From Pseudopithomyces maydicus (lineage: Eukaryota > Ascomycota > Dothideomycetes > Pleosporales > Didymosphaeriaceae), in contig JANTUC010000006.1 in NCBI GenBank assembly GCA_026873275.1, forward strand, positions 186,001-250,000: a DNA stretch of 64,000 nucleotides. The letters run 5' to 3'. Below are positions 1-11,494 of this stretch, piece after piece (the stretch's first letter is position 1; every line of letters begins with the position of its first letter). Position numbers and translations under genes: made by a program. The notes under the pieces were generated by a model. The model made no database searches. It was given only the letters and a program-made list of their open reading frames with translations, and was not told the DNA's origin.

Positions 1-1390
1 ATCGTCGTGTACATTGAGGAAACTTCTCTCTTGAGTGCATCCCTGCTTCCTTTGAGCGATGTGTTGTCGGTTTTCAGTTCATCAATCGTTGTCTTCATCG
101 AAGAAACTTCTTTCTCAAGTGCTTGCCTGCTTTCACTGAGAGATGCGTTGTCGGCTTTCAGTTCATCAATCGTCGTCTTCATCGAAGAAACTTCTTTCTT
201 AAGTGCGTCCCTGATTTCTCTAAGCGATGTGTTGTCGGCCTTTAGTTCGTCCATCGTCGTGTGCATCGAGTTAACTTCTTTCTGAAGTCCTTCCCTGATT
301 TTCATAAGCAACGTGCTGTCATCTTTCAGTCCATCAATGGTTGTGCTCATAGAGGACACTTCTTTCTCAAGCGCTTCCCTGCTTTCTTTAAGCGATGTGT
401 TGTCGGTCTTCAGTCCATCAATGATTATGCTCATGGATGACACTTCTTCCTGAAGCACTTCCCTGCCCTCCTTGAGCGCAATGCTCGCGGTTCGTAGCTC
501 CTGATTCGTCGTCTGCAAGGAAGAAATCTCTTCCTCCAGCTTCTTGAGAGTGTCTCCCAAGTTTTTGCATTCCTCTCTTGTCTGGTCACGCTCCCGTTCG
601 CTCGAAAGCTGTGCCTCGAAGCTTTTTCGAAGTTGTTCTTTGAGTGAAGAAATCTCCGCTTCGAGGGGTTTGTGACCAGACGTGTGATGAGAAGATCTTG
701 TTTCCTCTAAGGAGAGTTTCCGGTACGGTGCTCGGAAAGTGGTGGGTTGGTGCTGCACTTCTTCGGTTTCCTCCGCCGCTTGGATCGCTTGATCATGTAT
801 CGATCCTGTCGCGCTATCGATTGGAGTCGCATTATGTGTAGTAGAGCTTGCTTTGTTTGTTTCGTCTGATCCCTTTTCTCTCGTGTCGTCACCGAGGTCT
901 CCGCTGGTATCGTTATCGCCACCAGACACACTCCCCGAAACAGTGTTGGTTGTTGAACTATTGAGGGTAGAACTGTTTGGTGTAGTCGTATTGGCCTTAG
1001 TAGAGGTTCCTCGATCCGTTGCGCTGAGGCCATTTGTTGTTGTGTTACGACCACGTTCTCCACTAGTTTTACCACCACCAAACCAGCTCTTCGAACGAAT
1101 GTGGTTGGTTGGTCTAGCAGCAGCAGGTTTGCTCTTCCCCCAACCACTAAACCAACCCCCGAAGCGGCAGAGTTCGAACTCATGTTGGCTGGAGCCTTGG
1201 CTGTAACAGTACGTGGAGACAGTGATCGGCTCGAACCAGTTGTGTTTGTCGAGCTGCCAGCCGCAGGTTTGTTCTGTTCAAGGAGTGCAGTAGAGTGTTT
1301 TCCAGTACTGAATGAGCTCCCTGGAGCATCAAAAGTAGCTGTGGATGGAGCTAAGGGTTGAGAGGTCGGATTGAGTTTGCCTGGGGCCAT
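1..1390 (-). CDS. Coiled-coil protein with tandem 28-residue repeats, C-terminus cut by window edge
   Basis: I do not recognise the family. The start is the ATG at 1390, in a good context (ATCATGG). An in-frame ATG at 1450 is also possible. The first ~75 residues and the next ~120 are Ser/Thr/Asn-rich low-complexity sequence, with two Trp-Phe/Gly/Lys patches (WFSGWGK and WFGGGK). From about base 680 to the edge the protein becomes a charged heptad-rich coiled coil, ending in repeats of 28 residues (four heptads) with the core EVSSM-TTIDELK-DN-SL. The frame changes near 1137-1160. No plausible intron lies there, and one extra base in either C5 run (1137-1141 or 1156-1160) restores one frame. 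A non-canonical 74-nt intron is a weaker alternative. The coiled coil suggests a structural or filament-like role, but that is inference. Confidence 0.6.
7..594 (-). repeat. 84-bp in-frame tandem repeat encoding four-heptad coiled-coil units
   Basis: Equivalent positions recur every 84 bases, at 7, 91, 175, 259, 343, 427 and, degenerate, 511. Units nearest the window edge are almost identical, and divergence rises toward the N-terminal side. Each unit encodes 28 residues, exactly four heptads. The array probably continues beyond base 1. Confidence 0.85.
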
Positions 1391-3780
1391 GATAGCATAA
1401 AGAATTAGGGACTGCAGGGTTGCGTCGATAAATCGGCAATGCCGATGCACAAAGTTCGATAATGTTTTGATACAAAGAGACAGAGGGTATATATCCAGGC
1501 TTAAGTGTGGGTGTGCCGCAATGCAGGGCGGCGACGTGCGAAAAAAATGATCTCGCCTTGCCTGGGACCGTGCTCATGCGGTGTGGTGAAAGTGACAACA
1601 AGTACCTGTGGGGCACTCGGGCACGTCTCAAGTGCTACTACATAACAGTAGCAAAACACCCAAATGCCGCACAAGAACAGATCTTGATGATTCAAAGATG
1701 CTGTTGATCATCTTTGTTTATCACGCGTGTGATAATTTTTCCAGAAAACAGTAATGGAATAGGATACTACGTGGTTGTGCATTACTACGTGGCCATGCAT
1801 AATAATTGGTGTTGTTCGCACATTTGGCTCGTGCGCTTATCTTCCATGAGATCCTGAGACCGTGCCCGCGCACTAGCACGTTGGGCGAGTACCTATAGAG
1901 TACAAAGCAAGGTAGTGCGTGGCGCAAGTACCGAGGGGAGCGAGGTAGTGTGCGAGCGAGAAGATTGAGTTGGTTAGCACGTGGTTGGGCTGAGCAAACA
2001 CCATCCAGTGATCAGAATAGGAAATAATGCCTGCTCTTCAGAGCATGTACACTTTACTAATGCTCCAAAGAAGTACATCCAACACTATTTGCGATGGCTG
2101 CTAGCCTACCGTACAGTAGGTATCGAAGTTTGCACGTGACTTATGTCACCAAGAGGGAGAAGGCTAAACTCTTCGAGCTACATAAGGAGTTGAAATTTAC
2201 ATGAGCTGAGTAGAAAGCACTATACTTGCGTTAAAAGTGTAGGCATGCTTAATAATTGCCACAGTACAGATTTCAATAAGTATGACTGACTGATGAGATA
2301 GTTGTGTAATACCCTCTTCGACACTGCACACAGACAGGGCGAGCCGTTGGCGATTAACATATAAAATACTGTCTTCCTTGTATTCAATTGACTTTCTTAC
2401 GGTACTTCTCTTGACCGAGACGAGTCACCGGGGCCCAGAAACGGAATTGAGCTACGATATGAGCTCTGCAACACTTGACACGATGGCTTGCGAAACAGAA
2501 GGATGATCTCTGCAATCAGCCTAAGACATATAGCTGGTTTAGCTACTAGATTTCAAATAAACCAGGATCGATAGACGTCGATGTTATTCAATGCGTGATT
2601 GATGCGCTGTTGCTGGATATATGTTCATGTTGGACTCAATGCGTGGATTCTGCTAACATTACACTCCCACTTTGGAATGCCGATTGACTAGACAGCGAAC
2701 TGCCTGTATTTCGTTGCCCTTTTGACCGAAATTCCTAAGTTCTCTTGATCTCAGGTAGTTCAATATTATTGCGCTTGCTTTCATTCGCTGTATACTTTAC
2801 CTGAATTTCAGTGCACTTTGACATTATAAGATGCGTCTTTTGCAGGTTCGAAATGACGACGGTGTAATGTATTTCTTTCGCCGTGACATTCGACGCTGTG
2901 CTATTATTTCACATATATAGGGAGCAAATCACCAGGAGTTCATCGCCAAAGATGTATTAGCATGCAGGGGCAAGAGTAAACCTAGCCACATAAAAGTCTT
3001 GTGGTCTAAAACGCAAGCAGTTTCACATGCTGCCTGATACTATTGAGTAAACACTCGTTATGTCAATCAACTAACAGTGCCAAACAATCGGAGACCATCG
3101 TCTTGATATCCTTCCGTACGCCTGATCCGAATACTGCCATGTACTCACTCGAAAGAGCCGTCGGTTCACCAGAGGCCGTATCGAAGCTTCTTGGCCATGA
3201 AGATCACCGCCGCGTGACGCCATAATCCTTGACTGAGGCTGCTTACTATACATACTAGCCGTGTGCTGCTTTTCCGCTCTGCGGTTTTTCTTCGTGCGCT
3301 GAAGAGCCAAGTCGCCCTCCCTGCTCGCCCTCGCGACAACCCAAACCCCAAGGACCCTTCCGATCAAAGCCATCATCCCGACCCCATCTCTGCGCTGTGA
3401 AAAAAAGGGGATACCAGGACAGGAAAATCCCGAAAAATGGAGGCATGCATGTGTATGTCCCGTATGTACATCAGCACTCCCATCCCCACACTGCGGACCC
3501 AATATAACAGGCCCCTCGCGCCACCTCGCCTAGCACAGCCCGGCGCAATGTGCATCGCCCAATCCGTCCTCCATCCACTCCACTACCGCAGCAATCCCAG
3601 CCGTCGCTCCCGCCGCCCCGGAACCCCGGATCCGTCGCCGAAGTAAATTTCCCATCCTGTTGTGCCGCTCGACCTACTGGTCGATGACTTGGAAAAAGAA
3701 AACCGTGAGATACATACTACCTAGTAGTATAGCGGTTGCTTGCTTGCTTGCTTGCTTGTTTGCCTGCTTTGCTTCCTTGT
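1391..3780. other. Gene-poor intergenic stretch
   Basis: I see no credible gene here. ORFs are short, lack splice continuity and have no recognisable domain. Bases 1,950-3,050 look AT-richer than the flanks, with many TpA steps. This could be a decayed repeat, but no element ends are visible. Bases 3,300-3,700 are GC-rich and probably belong to the 3' side of the gene ending at 3781. Confidence 0.5.
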
Positions 3781-4173
3781 CTACCCCCTATTTCCCACAA
3801 CCGCATTTGCCCACCCCCGTAGAATTCCGTTCAATCCGGGCAGCGCATCTCGCTCCAGCACGACCGGTAATAGCAGTACTACCGCAACGAACCACACGCC
3901 TAGCCCCGCGATCCAAAACACCGTGATCCGGACATTGCGTCTCCACGGCAAGGCCGGCAGGGGTTTCGCTTGGCCTTGCCGCCTTGTCGTGCTGGCAGGC
4001 TCTCTGACTGGTGGCTCCTCACGTGGTGGTGGGGGGAGTGGTTTCGCGTGTTGACGGGGTGGAACGTGTGTCAGTGGGAGGGGTCGCCGTTGACGTATTT
4101 TACCAGAGAATTGCGGGACGGTGGGAAGATCTTTAGGTGGCACGGGAGGAGGGTGGGGGGTCGGAGGGGACAT
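3781..4173 (-). CDS. Small proline-rich protein with one C-terminal membrane segment
   Basis: A single-exon ORF of 130 residues; I do not recognise the family. Residues 1-75 are Pro-rich and basic, with repeated PLP/PPPP motifs and KPLPALPWRR just before the membrane segment. Residues ~80-105 form one hydrophobic helix (VFWIAGLGVWFVAVVLLLPV). A short tail of about 25 residues follows. The Arg-rich stretch before the helix and the absence of a signal peptide suggest a tail-anchored or type II topology, with the Pro-rich part cytosolic. Codon use is GC-rich like other genes here. The switch from a Pro-rich tail to a clean membrane helix argues for a real gene. No function can be assigned. Confidence 0.6.
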   Translation of the reverse strand: MSPPTPHPPPVPPKDLPTVPQFSGKIRQRRPLPLTHVPPRQHAKPLPPPPREEPPVREPASTTRRQGQAKPLPALPWRRNVRITVFWIAGLGVWFVAVVLLLPVVLERDALPGLNGILRGWANAVVGNRG

Positions 4174-4667
4174 GGAAAGTGTATGTGTGGATAAGGGTGT
4201 AGAGAGGTTTATTGGAGATGTAAAGGTTAGGGGTGGCGCTAGGTTGGTTTAGGGAAAGGTGCATGTGCTCCCTGACTATCTAGTACACTGTGAATGTACT
4301 AGTTAGGGAACAGTACGGAGATAGGCATCTCGCAGGACTGGGACTAGATGATGCGTTGTACAGCCCGGCAGGAATTGTTGTTCGTAAAGGTATATTGTAT
4401 GGTATGCATCTGTGGTGCGATGCTGCCTCCACAGACGACGGCCTGAAAGCAGAGCGATAAGGTGAGTAAGACGAGCTCGTATGTGCGCGGAGTCTCGAAT
4501 GGATAAATGGTAATGTCTCTAAATAAAAATCCATCGAGCAGGCTCGATGGTCTGGCCCGCAGTGAGGCAACCCCAATACGATATGCACGCAGATCATATC
4601 CTAATACGTCCATGCCGGCTCCTCTGAACCCGACCTTCCACCCAGGAACTTCACCCGTGGCACCAAT
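4174..4667. other. Intergenic region between two minus-strand genes
   Basis: Holds the probable promoter of the gene starting at 4173 and the 3' flank of the lectin-like gene ending at 4668. The ORFs at 4280-4613 (-) show no domain and I do not accept them. Confidence 0.4.
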
Positions 4668-5835
4668 CTAACTGCTCTTCGTGACCTCTCCAAGCAACGA
4701 CCAAGCCGACCCCTCACACGTAAATGCACACAAATGCGCCTCGTCATTCGTTACCTGGTCCAAAAACAAAACCGGCTTATCGTTCTGCAAGACGGCGCCC
4801 ACGAACGAGCCTGGCGTCCACAGCGCGATGCTCGTCTGCTCGCCGTCTACGAGAGCGTGCACATGGTTCTCGCCGTCGACCTCTTTGACGAAAAATACAT
4901 AGTATTTCCCCTTGGAGTCGATGCATGAGGCAAGTGGTGTGTTGAAAATTGTATCTGACGGGACAACCATGGTATTCATTTCTAAATCGCAGACGCATTA
5001 GCCCATCTGAAAACACTCTGATCGACTCGCGTCGTAAAACGGATCTCAAAGGGAACAACTCACTGTTGTGCGTCCATTGGTAATATTCTCCTCCTAGACT
5101 GATGACTCGGTCCCCGCCTGTTTGGTACAGCAGGTGAATTGTGTCACCCTCGTGGCTCGTTGTAATGTCGCTACCTGGCATAACATGATCCAGTACTGTG
5201 AGTAGTCCTTTGTGTTCTTTCCACTCGCCCTGGACTGGCCGTCGGAGCTCGATCAATCTTGTGTCTGTGGGGCTGCACGCGTGGTGGTTAGTGGGTTACC
5301 AACCACGAGAAAAGTATACTCACCATGAGTAGCAGACCCAGTGTCGGGTCTCGTTTCCTTTTCCATCGTGACAGGAGCCGCTGGCGAGCTTTGATGTGTA
5401 GAATGGGGCGGGAGTATCGGCAGGGAAGGGCAGCTCTTTCCATGAGGAGTCATCTAGGGCACGGACAAATTCGCGGAGCTTCATTTGGGCGTCGATGTAG
5501 ATGATGTGGATCTATAGGTAAGTATTAGAAGCGGGTTCCATTTTGGGATTCGGCTTTCGTACGCTGGGCTTTTCGCTGTTGGTCGTGTCTTGCGCACAGT
5601 AGAAGGCTGTGAGTGCGGACTGTTCTTGGGCTTCCTCATCATCGATGGTAGATACTGTTGTCCATTTCTTGCCGTCTTCGGATGACACTTCGACGATTTT
5701 CTCGGTAGATCTGTAAAAGAGGTGGATCTTCTTTTCGACGGGTATCGCGGCGATAGCAGAGCGCCAGTAGAGAGGATGCATAGTGAGATACTGGGAAGAT
5801 GGCGATTTGACTAGGTGGATAGACTGTGGATTCAA
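4668..5835 (-). CDS. Fungal fucose-specific-lectin-like beta-propeller protein
   Basis: Four exons: 5835-5563, 5511-5324, 5272-5064, 4981-4668. They are joined by 51, 51 and 82 nt introns with GTACGA, GTGAGT and GTGAGT donors, giving 327 residues. The protein has six repeating blade-like units, each a beta strand with an aromatic (IHLFYRS, IHIIYID, HWVCYSC, IHLLYQT, YYVFFVK, LFLDQV) followed by a charged strand and often a Trp. That layout and length match the AAL/fungal fucose-lectin family, where each blade contributes Arg, Glu/Gln and Trp to a sugar pocket. There is no signal peptide, as in known members, so it is probably cytosolic or released non-classically. Sugar specificity cannot be read from sequence. 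Another six-bladed propeller family is the alternative. Confidence 0.6.
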
Positions 5836-8646
5836 GACTCAATATCTGGGGAAGAGGTGAGCAATAAATATTACTCGGTACTTAGAGGGATTCTAGAGCT
5901 ACCTGATTCATATCGAGCCGTCAAATACTCGTGTTTATATATACCCACGGGGAATCTGACTAAAGTTTGACGCGCGAATTGCCCATATGCATGTGTACCG
6001 TATTGTATGCATCGTGTCCGTATCTGCATAATCCTCCTGCCCGTACGCTCCGTCCGCGGCTATTGATTCGCTCAGCCCCGACATCTCGCCACCCTCCCAC
6101 GTGTCGCAAGGTAATCTCAGGGGGTAAAAAGAGCGCCTGGACCGGAATCCAGGGATACCTTGATACGAACCTTTTGACTGAACTCAATTCCCTAGAGAGA
6201 ATCTTTAGCCGAGCATCTCCGTCCCCACAACTCGGCACAAGCCGAAACCTAAAGCTTTGCTTGTGAAAGCCGATGGGTGAACGTGGCTGAAAATCGTTAC
6301 CGTTGTGAGGCGGAGCTTTAGAGAAGCAGAGTCTGTGCGGGAGTGCGCATTGTTGGGACAGCCCTATCTACGCTTATCGTTTGAGCGCTAGGTCCACTGG
6401 GAGGTAAAACTCCACATGTCACCCGCTTTGTAATAACTTAATTCGTAGATATCCTCCTGTCACAAAAGTGATTTACCGAATCTGCTACTTCTTGAGTACT
6501 TTTCCTAAACACGTGGGTCTGGGAGTGAGGTCACGAGGACCTTTGTAAGTTTGATTTACGCTGCAAACAGCGGGAAAAAACGGCTCAGCCTCGTGTAGGC
6601 AATTGAAACGTCCAATACTCGTGGAGGCCTTAGTCTACCGGTTTATTGAAAATGTTTCATCTTTACTGCGAGTACTCGTACGATTCGCTCGATTTCAAGA
6701 TCAGCCGCGCAGGGGAACAAGAGGCAAACAAGGAAAAATAGATAGTTGAACACGGAACCACCGCTGTGTTTAACATTCCGTAATAGTTTCTCTCTGGATC
6801 CTTTCTTTGAGACCATGTTGTATCTCTTCGACCCACCTGACCTTTGAGCTCGTTGGGTTGGGATGAAGTCCCGAATCCACATGGCTTTAGCACATGGCTT
6901 TAGCACACATGTGCCGTACATTAACTTGTCTCCACTCGCAGCAATTTCCCACAATGGATTCCTTGCACGCCTATTTGGAACTCGGTATACTACCATGGCT
7001 TGCATTTACCAATCACCGGAGCCGGGGAGGTCCACGGGTCGTGCATGATCACATGCCCTCTCTCCAAATTCTGCACCTTATACATAAACTTCTGGAATCA
7101 TTCCTAACACTGTAGCATTCTGCATACTAACAACTCAGCCTTGTAGCACCGTCGATCAGCCGCGGCTCTGTTAAGTCTTGACTGGTCGCTAACATCACAA
7201 GTGTCTACTACGGGCAGATGCGAACCTTGGGACTCATCAGTGGCGTGACAATATGCCGGGACTTTGACATGCTTAGTCAATCGCAGTGGGTGTTTCTCCA
7301 TCACAAATACCATCGTGGCTGAGTATAGTTGGACCAGGTCATACGTAGGTCATAGTGACACGTTTGGTCTAGAATTTGTTAGCTTCACGCGTGCTTGGAA
7401 AGACATGCCATCGCTGTAAATTTAGACGCAGCAATTCCTGAAATCCGGATAACCGTTTAGTCTGGTCTCCCTTACGCGAAAGTTTAATCCATTTGCACGT
7501 GAGCCAAGTTTTAGTCGATGTAGAATATGCTAGACGGCATCTCCGCGGTTTCTCTGCGAGGTGATTTTGATTCATCTTGCATACTCTTAATAGGCAGTAT
7601 TTGCAGGTACGTCGCGTCCCGTGACTCTCTACGTCACGAACTTCACTGCCATACTAGAGCCCTTTTTTAGGTGGGAAATGAAAAACAGGCACAGCAGCGT
7701 ATCTGATCGAAAATTTAATCGTTGGGGAAGTGTTCTTTAAATATGTGACTAAGATGCTAAAAGATGAGATTGTGAGATGGTTTAGAAAGACATCGTCTAG
7801 TTAAGGTAATAATACGGGAACAGACGCAGATGATTCTGCAGTTGTGGAATATTGGATAAGAACTCCGTCTGTTGAATACATGCGTTGTAGTCATTAGAAC
7901 ATCGAGCGTTAGATAATGAGGCTGCGCAACTCTACCCAGGAGGGTTATCACGTTCCGAATGGGTAGAGAATTCAGGGTGCACAAAGGCAGCTTTTTAAGG
8001 TAAGTATAGGACGAATTTCTTGCAAATATTATACTGAAACAATCAACAGCGACGTAAAAGATTTGAATTCATCAATGCACACTTGAGAACCGCAGAACCA
8101 GAACGAGATGGAATCTTTCATTCTTAGCATCCATCGATAGAGGTAGCTCCCTAAAATGCCCTGTATTTCTTCCCCAGGGATTTTGCTCCAAGTTCATTCT
8201 ATTACTTTGGGATTGCAGAGCTTTGGACATGGGCTCCACGCAACCTCTGAAAAATTTACAAAGCAACTGCTTCGATCGCTTTCACACTTTCACATATTCT
8301 ACATTATCATCTGGAAATGAGTGCAGAAGGTGTCGAGTCAATATGACTATGACTGCATAAAAATAAGGTGGCGAAAAGGCGTCTCCCCACTAGACAGCGT
8401 AAAAAGGTAGCGTATCAAAAGGATGCGTAAAGAGGTACTCTACCTTACAGCACATCCATTCAAACATTCATCAAACACTTTTAGGCTAACCAGAACAGTA
8501 CCAGGTAGCCAATCACATTATTCGCATTTCCTTTCGCGCCCTCGGAAATTCATTTTCCACGAAACGCACCTCTACATCCTCCGCAAAAGCCCAGCACCGC
8601 CTCCATCTTCTCCCTCCAATCCAACCCCACCCAAATCTAAACAACT
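5836..8646. other. Long gene-poor, AT-richer intergenic block
   Basis: In 2.8 kb I see only short unsupported ORFs on both strands. There are no domains, no splice-linked exons, no terminal repeats and no tRNA-like folds. A short direct duplication of cacatggctttag occurs at 6879-6904. The base composition is less GC-rich than the coding neighbours. Repeat-induced mutation of an old element is possible but not shown. Confidence 0.45.
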
Positions 8647-8907
8647 CTAAATAAATCCATAAAAAACATGTTCTCCAACTAAAGACGCACCCACAAAGTC
8701 ACCGTCCAACCCACTAGCCCCTTCTCCTAGTCCATTCCCTAGACCCATCAAACCCATCACAACAATCCCCATCGCCGCACCGCCCACGATACCCAAGACG
8801 CAACGACCCGCCGTCCATCCCCGCGCTAACCACCTCCCTGACTCAGCTTCCTCTCCCGTGGCGCTCTTTGTTCCCACACCGGACGCGCCTCCGAAGACAA
8901 CCACCAT
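8647..8907 (-). CDS. Doubtful small Gly-rich hydrophobic protein
   Basis: An ORF of 86 residues with a Gly/Met/Val-rich segment (residues ~33-60, VLGIVGGAAMGIVVMGLMGL) that could be a membrane helix, a charged N-terminal third and an acidic C-terminus. There is no recognised family and no upstream exon I can join with confidence. It lies head to head with the gene starting at 9369, 461 bp apart, so a shared promoter is conceivable. The mostly Gly-Val composition could also come from translating GC-rich non-coding DNA, so I keep it only as a candidate. Confidence 0.3.
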   Translation of the reverse strand: MVVVFGGASGVGTKSATGEEAESGRWLARGWTAGRCVLGIVGGAAMGIVVMGLMGLGNGLGEGASGLDGDFVGASLVGEHVFYGFI

Positions 8908-9368
8908 CTCGCGTCCTCGGCTATGACATCACCACCGCGCCTCCCCATCTGCACATGCGCAGATGCGAAATGGCACGACTGCGGTCGCGCGATCGCGAAT
9001 GGCAAGCGAGCGCCGCGATGATGATACTGGTAGAAAGGGGTATGGTGGACGTGTTTGGGCTGGGGGTTAAATACATGGGTGGGATTGGAGGGGAATGGGC
9101 GGAAGCGGTGTCAGTGAAAATACATACACATACATATATACATACATATACATATACACGTTCTGAAATCGAAACGTTGAAATAGGGAGACAAGAGAGAA
9201 AATCAGAAGGGGAAACACAGTGAACTGGTGATTGTGTGTTATTTGGCTGAGACGCTCACATCGACACGAACGCCCGGCGGAACTGGACTTTCATACATAC
9301 ACACATACGTACCTACTACCTACCTGCTTATCTATCTATTTATCTACCGACAACCACACACCACCACG
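8908..9368. promoter_or_regulatory. Intergenic upstream region of the DUF2237-type gene
   Basis: Contains an impure CATA/TACA microsatellite around 9120-9160 and CTAC/CTAT-rich tracts at 9290-9350 directly before the start codon, probably 5' UTR. No specific site is identifiable. Confidence 0.4.
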
Positions 9369-9980
9369 ATGCACAAACTCGGCGACGCAAGCTACACCCC
9401 CAACGCCTCAACCCTCGTCCCCCGCAACCACGGCGCCATCGACGAAACGCAGCACAACGGTACGCCTTCCCTTTCACCTCCTAACCCATCTATCTCCCTC
9501 CTCCCCTCTCCCTCCTCCTCTCTCCCTCCCCCTCTCCTCCCTCCCCCTCTCCCACCCCACCACCCCCCTCCTCCCACCCCACCAAACTAACACCCCACCC
9601 ACCCCCAGTCCTATCCACCCCCTCCACCAACACTCCTCCCGCGCCTCGTACCCCATGGCCTCCAAATCGCTGCCCCCGACCTCGTTCAAGGCCGGCTTCT
9701 GCGACGCGCAAACGCCCATCGCGGCCACGCTCACCGAGTCGTTTCTCGACTTTGCCGCCAAGGAGGGGGGCATCAATCTAAAGGCCATGGGGGTGCGGCC
9801 GGGGCAGAGGTGGTGCGTTGAGACGAGCAGGTGGAAGGAGGTTGTTGATAAAGAGGGCGGGATGGGAAATGGAAGTGGAAGTGGAAGGGTGGTGGAGGTT
9901 CCGAGGGTGGATTTGGAGTGTACGCATGAGGGGGCGTTGAGGGGGTGGGGGTGGATGTTTTGAGGAGGTTTGCGAAGTAA
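9369..9980 (+). CDS. DUF2237-family protein, reading frame broken twice at homopolymers
   Basis: Exon 1 is 9369-9459 (donor GTACGC). Exon 2 begins at 9609 after a C-rich tract ending CCCCCAG and ends at the TAA at 9978-9980. The C-terminal half matches the pattern of the small conserved DUF2237 family: NVL-TPL at the exon junction, KAGFCDA, a GQRWC-ETSRWKE motif and ECTHEGALR near the end, followed by VDVLRRFAK. These pieces lie in three frames. One extra base in the C5 run at 9618-9622 and one in the G5 run at 9941-9945 (or the adjacent one) join them into 154 residues. The family has conserved cysteines but no established activity. As given, translation would stop early or run into an unrelated tail. 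Confidence 0.7.
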
Positions 9981-10074
9981 GTAGGTAAGTAGGTAGGTCG
10001 GTGGGTGGGTGGGTTGTGTACGGAGCTGTGTATGTGCGTGTATGACTTCTATTCCATTTTATTTAGTAATTCAC

Positions 10075-11494
10075 TTACTCGCTATCCTCCATCAACGCCG
10101 CGAGTTCCGCCTCCTCATCCGCCGTCATAACGCCCTCCTTCTTCTCCTCCACAACCTCCTTTTCCTTCCCCGCCCCCTCCCTCTCCTCCTCCGCCTCCCT
10201 CCTCGCCCTCTCCAACTCCTCCCCCTTCAACCCCCACACCCTCACCGTCCCATCAATCCCCACGCTCACCACCCTCTGCCCACCCAACCCCACCAACCCC
10301 GTAACCTCCTCATAATGCCCCTCAAACACATGATGCAACCGCCCACTCCCCCTCTCCCAAACCCTCACCTCCTCGTCCCGGCACGCCGTCACAACCCACC
10401 CCCCAACCTCGTCCACCACAACGTCCCGCGCGTAATCCGGGTGCTCGAGCTCCGTGTCGGGCTCCCACGCGCGCGCCCGCGAGAGGCACTTGACCGCCTT
10501 GTCGGCGGACGCGCTCCACAGGTCGCCGTCGGCGTCGAAGCGCAGGGCGTCGACGCTCGTCTCGTGCGCGAGGACGGGGTAGCCCTCTGATTTGTCCTCG
10601 CGCGCGGCATCCGCGCTGATGACCCAGCGCCTGATCTCGCGGTCGCTGCCGGCGCTGAAGAGCACGATTTCGGCGCCCTGCGGATCGTACGTTGCGGGGT
10701 CGACGGCGAGGTCGAGGATGCCTCTTGTGTGGCCCTTGAGCGTGTGCAGGCGGGCGCCCGTGTCGGCGTTCCAGACGATGATTGTGGCGTCTGCGGAGCC
10801 GGAGAAGAGGAGGGGGTCCCTTGGAGGGAGGCGATGGCGAGGGCTTTGACGAAGTCGGCGTGCCCCGTGAAGCGGGTGGTGGGCTGCTTTGTGGCGGCGT
10901 CCCAGCTCCAGATTGTTTTGTCCCAGCAGCCGGCGTAGAGGGTTGCGTTGCTGGCGTCGCGGGGGCGGATGGCTATGCAGGCGAGAGGTGCCTCGGGGCC
11001 GGTGTAGGTGGCTTGTATGCGCTTGCCCTCGCCCTGTGCGCGGGGGTCAGTATGGAGATGGTGATGTGCGAGAGCGCTGTTTCTTTGGTAGCCAGCTAGC
11101 CAGCTGATTGGGTATCTGGCTAGCAGAGAAACAGGCTTGCGTGCTGACCGACATCAGGTAGTATCCTCTTCACCGTCCCCGCTGCCTCAGCGACGTACAC
11201 GGCATTCTGATCGAGCGGGTCCGACGTAACGGCTAGGATCTTCGACGCGAGTTTCAAGGGGTTTCCCTTTTGTTCTTGGACTTTGCGGCTTTGCGGGCGG
11301 TTTCGGTGAGGGAGGTGCTGTGGCCATTAGCTATGTGCGATAGCTGAGCAGGAAGTCGATCGGTTTGGTTGTTTGGTGGGGGTTTAACAGTCGGAGGAAG
11401 ACAGGAGACGAAACGAGACGAGAGGAGATGGGAGAAGAAAAGCTCAAACCTACTCCGTCTGAAAAAAGTGCCCCGGATCGTTAGATCGAGACAT
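10075..11494 (-). CDS. WD40-repeat protein, frame broken twice at homopolymers
   Basis: Three exons: 11494-11454, 11317-11153, 11033-10075. The introns start GTAGGT and GTCGGT. The predicted product is 388 residues once one base is added at the G4 run 11258-11261 and one at the G5 run 10812-10816 (plus-strand view). The N-terminus MSRSNDPGHFFQTD leads into several WD-type blades: TLYAGCWDKTIWSWD, LLFSGSADATIIVWN, VLFSAGSDREIRRW, DLWSASADKAVKCL, WVVTACRDEEVRVWE and VVSVGIDGTVRVWG. An acidic/basic coiled tail follows, with a repeated Glu/Lys segment ending in ALMEDSE. It should form a beta-propeller scaffold; its partner is unknown. It ends 94 bp from the convergent DUF2237 gene. Confidence 0.8.

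Noticed and set aside
1100..1290. A 74-nt intron (GTCTCC...TTTAG) joining the two frames of the coiled-coil gene
   Set aside because: The frame fits, but the donor is poor and no CTRAC branch site is evident. A one-base loss in a C5 run matches the pattern elsewhere.
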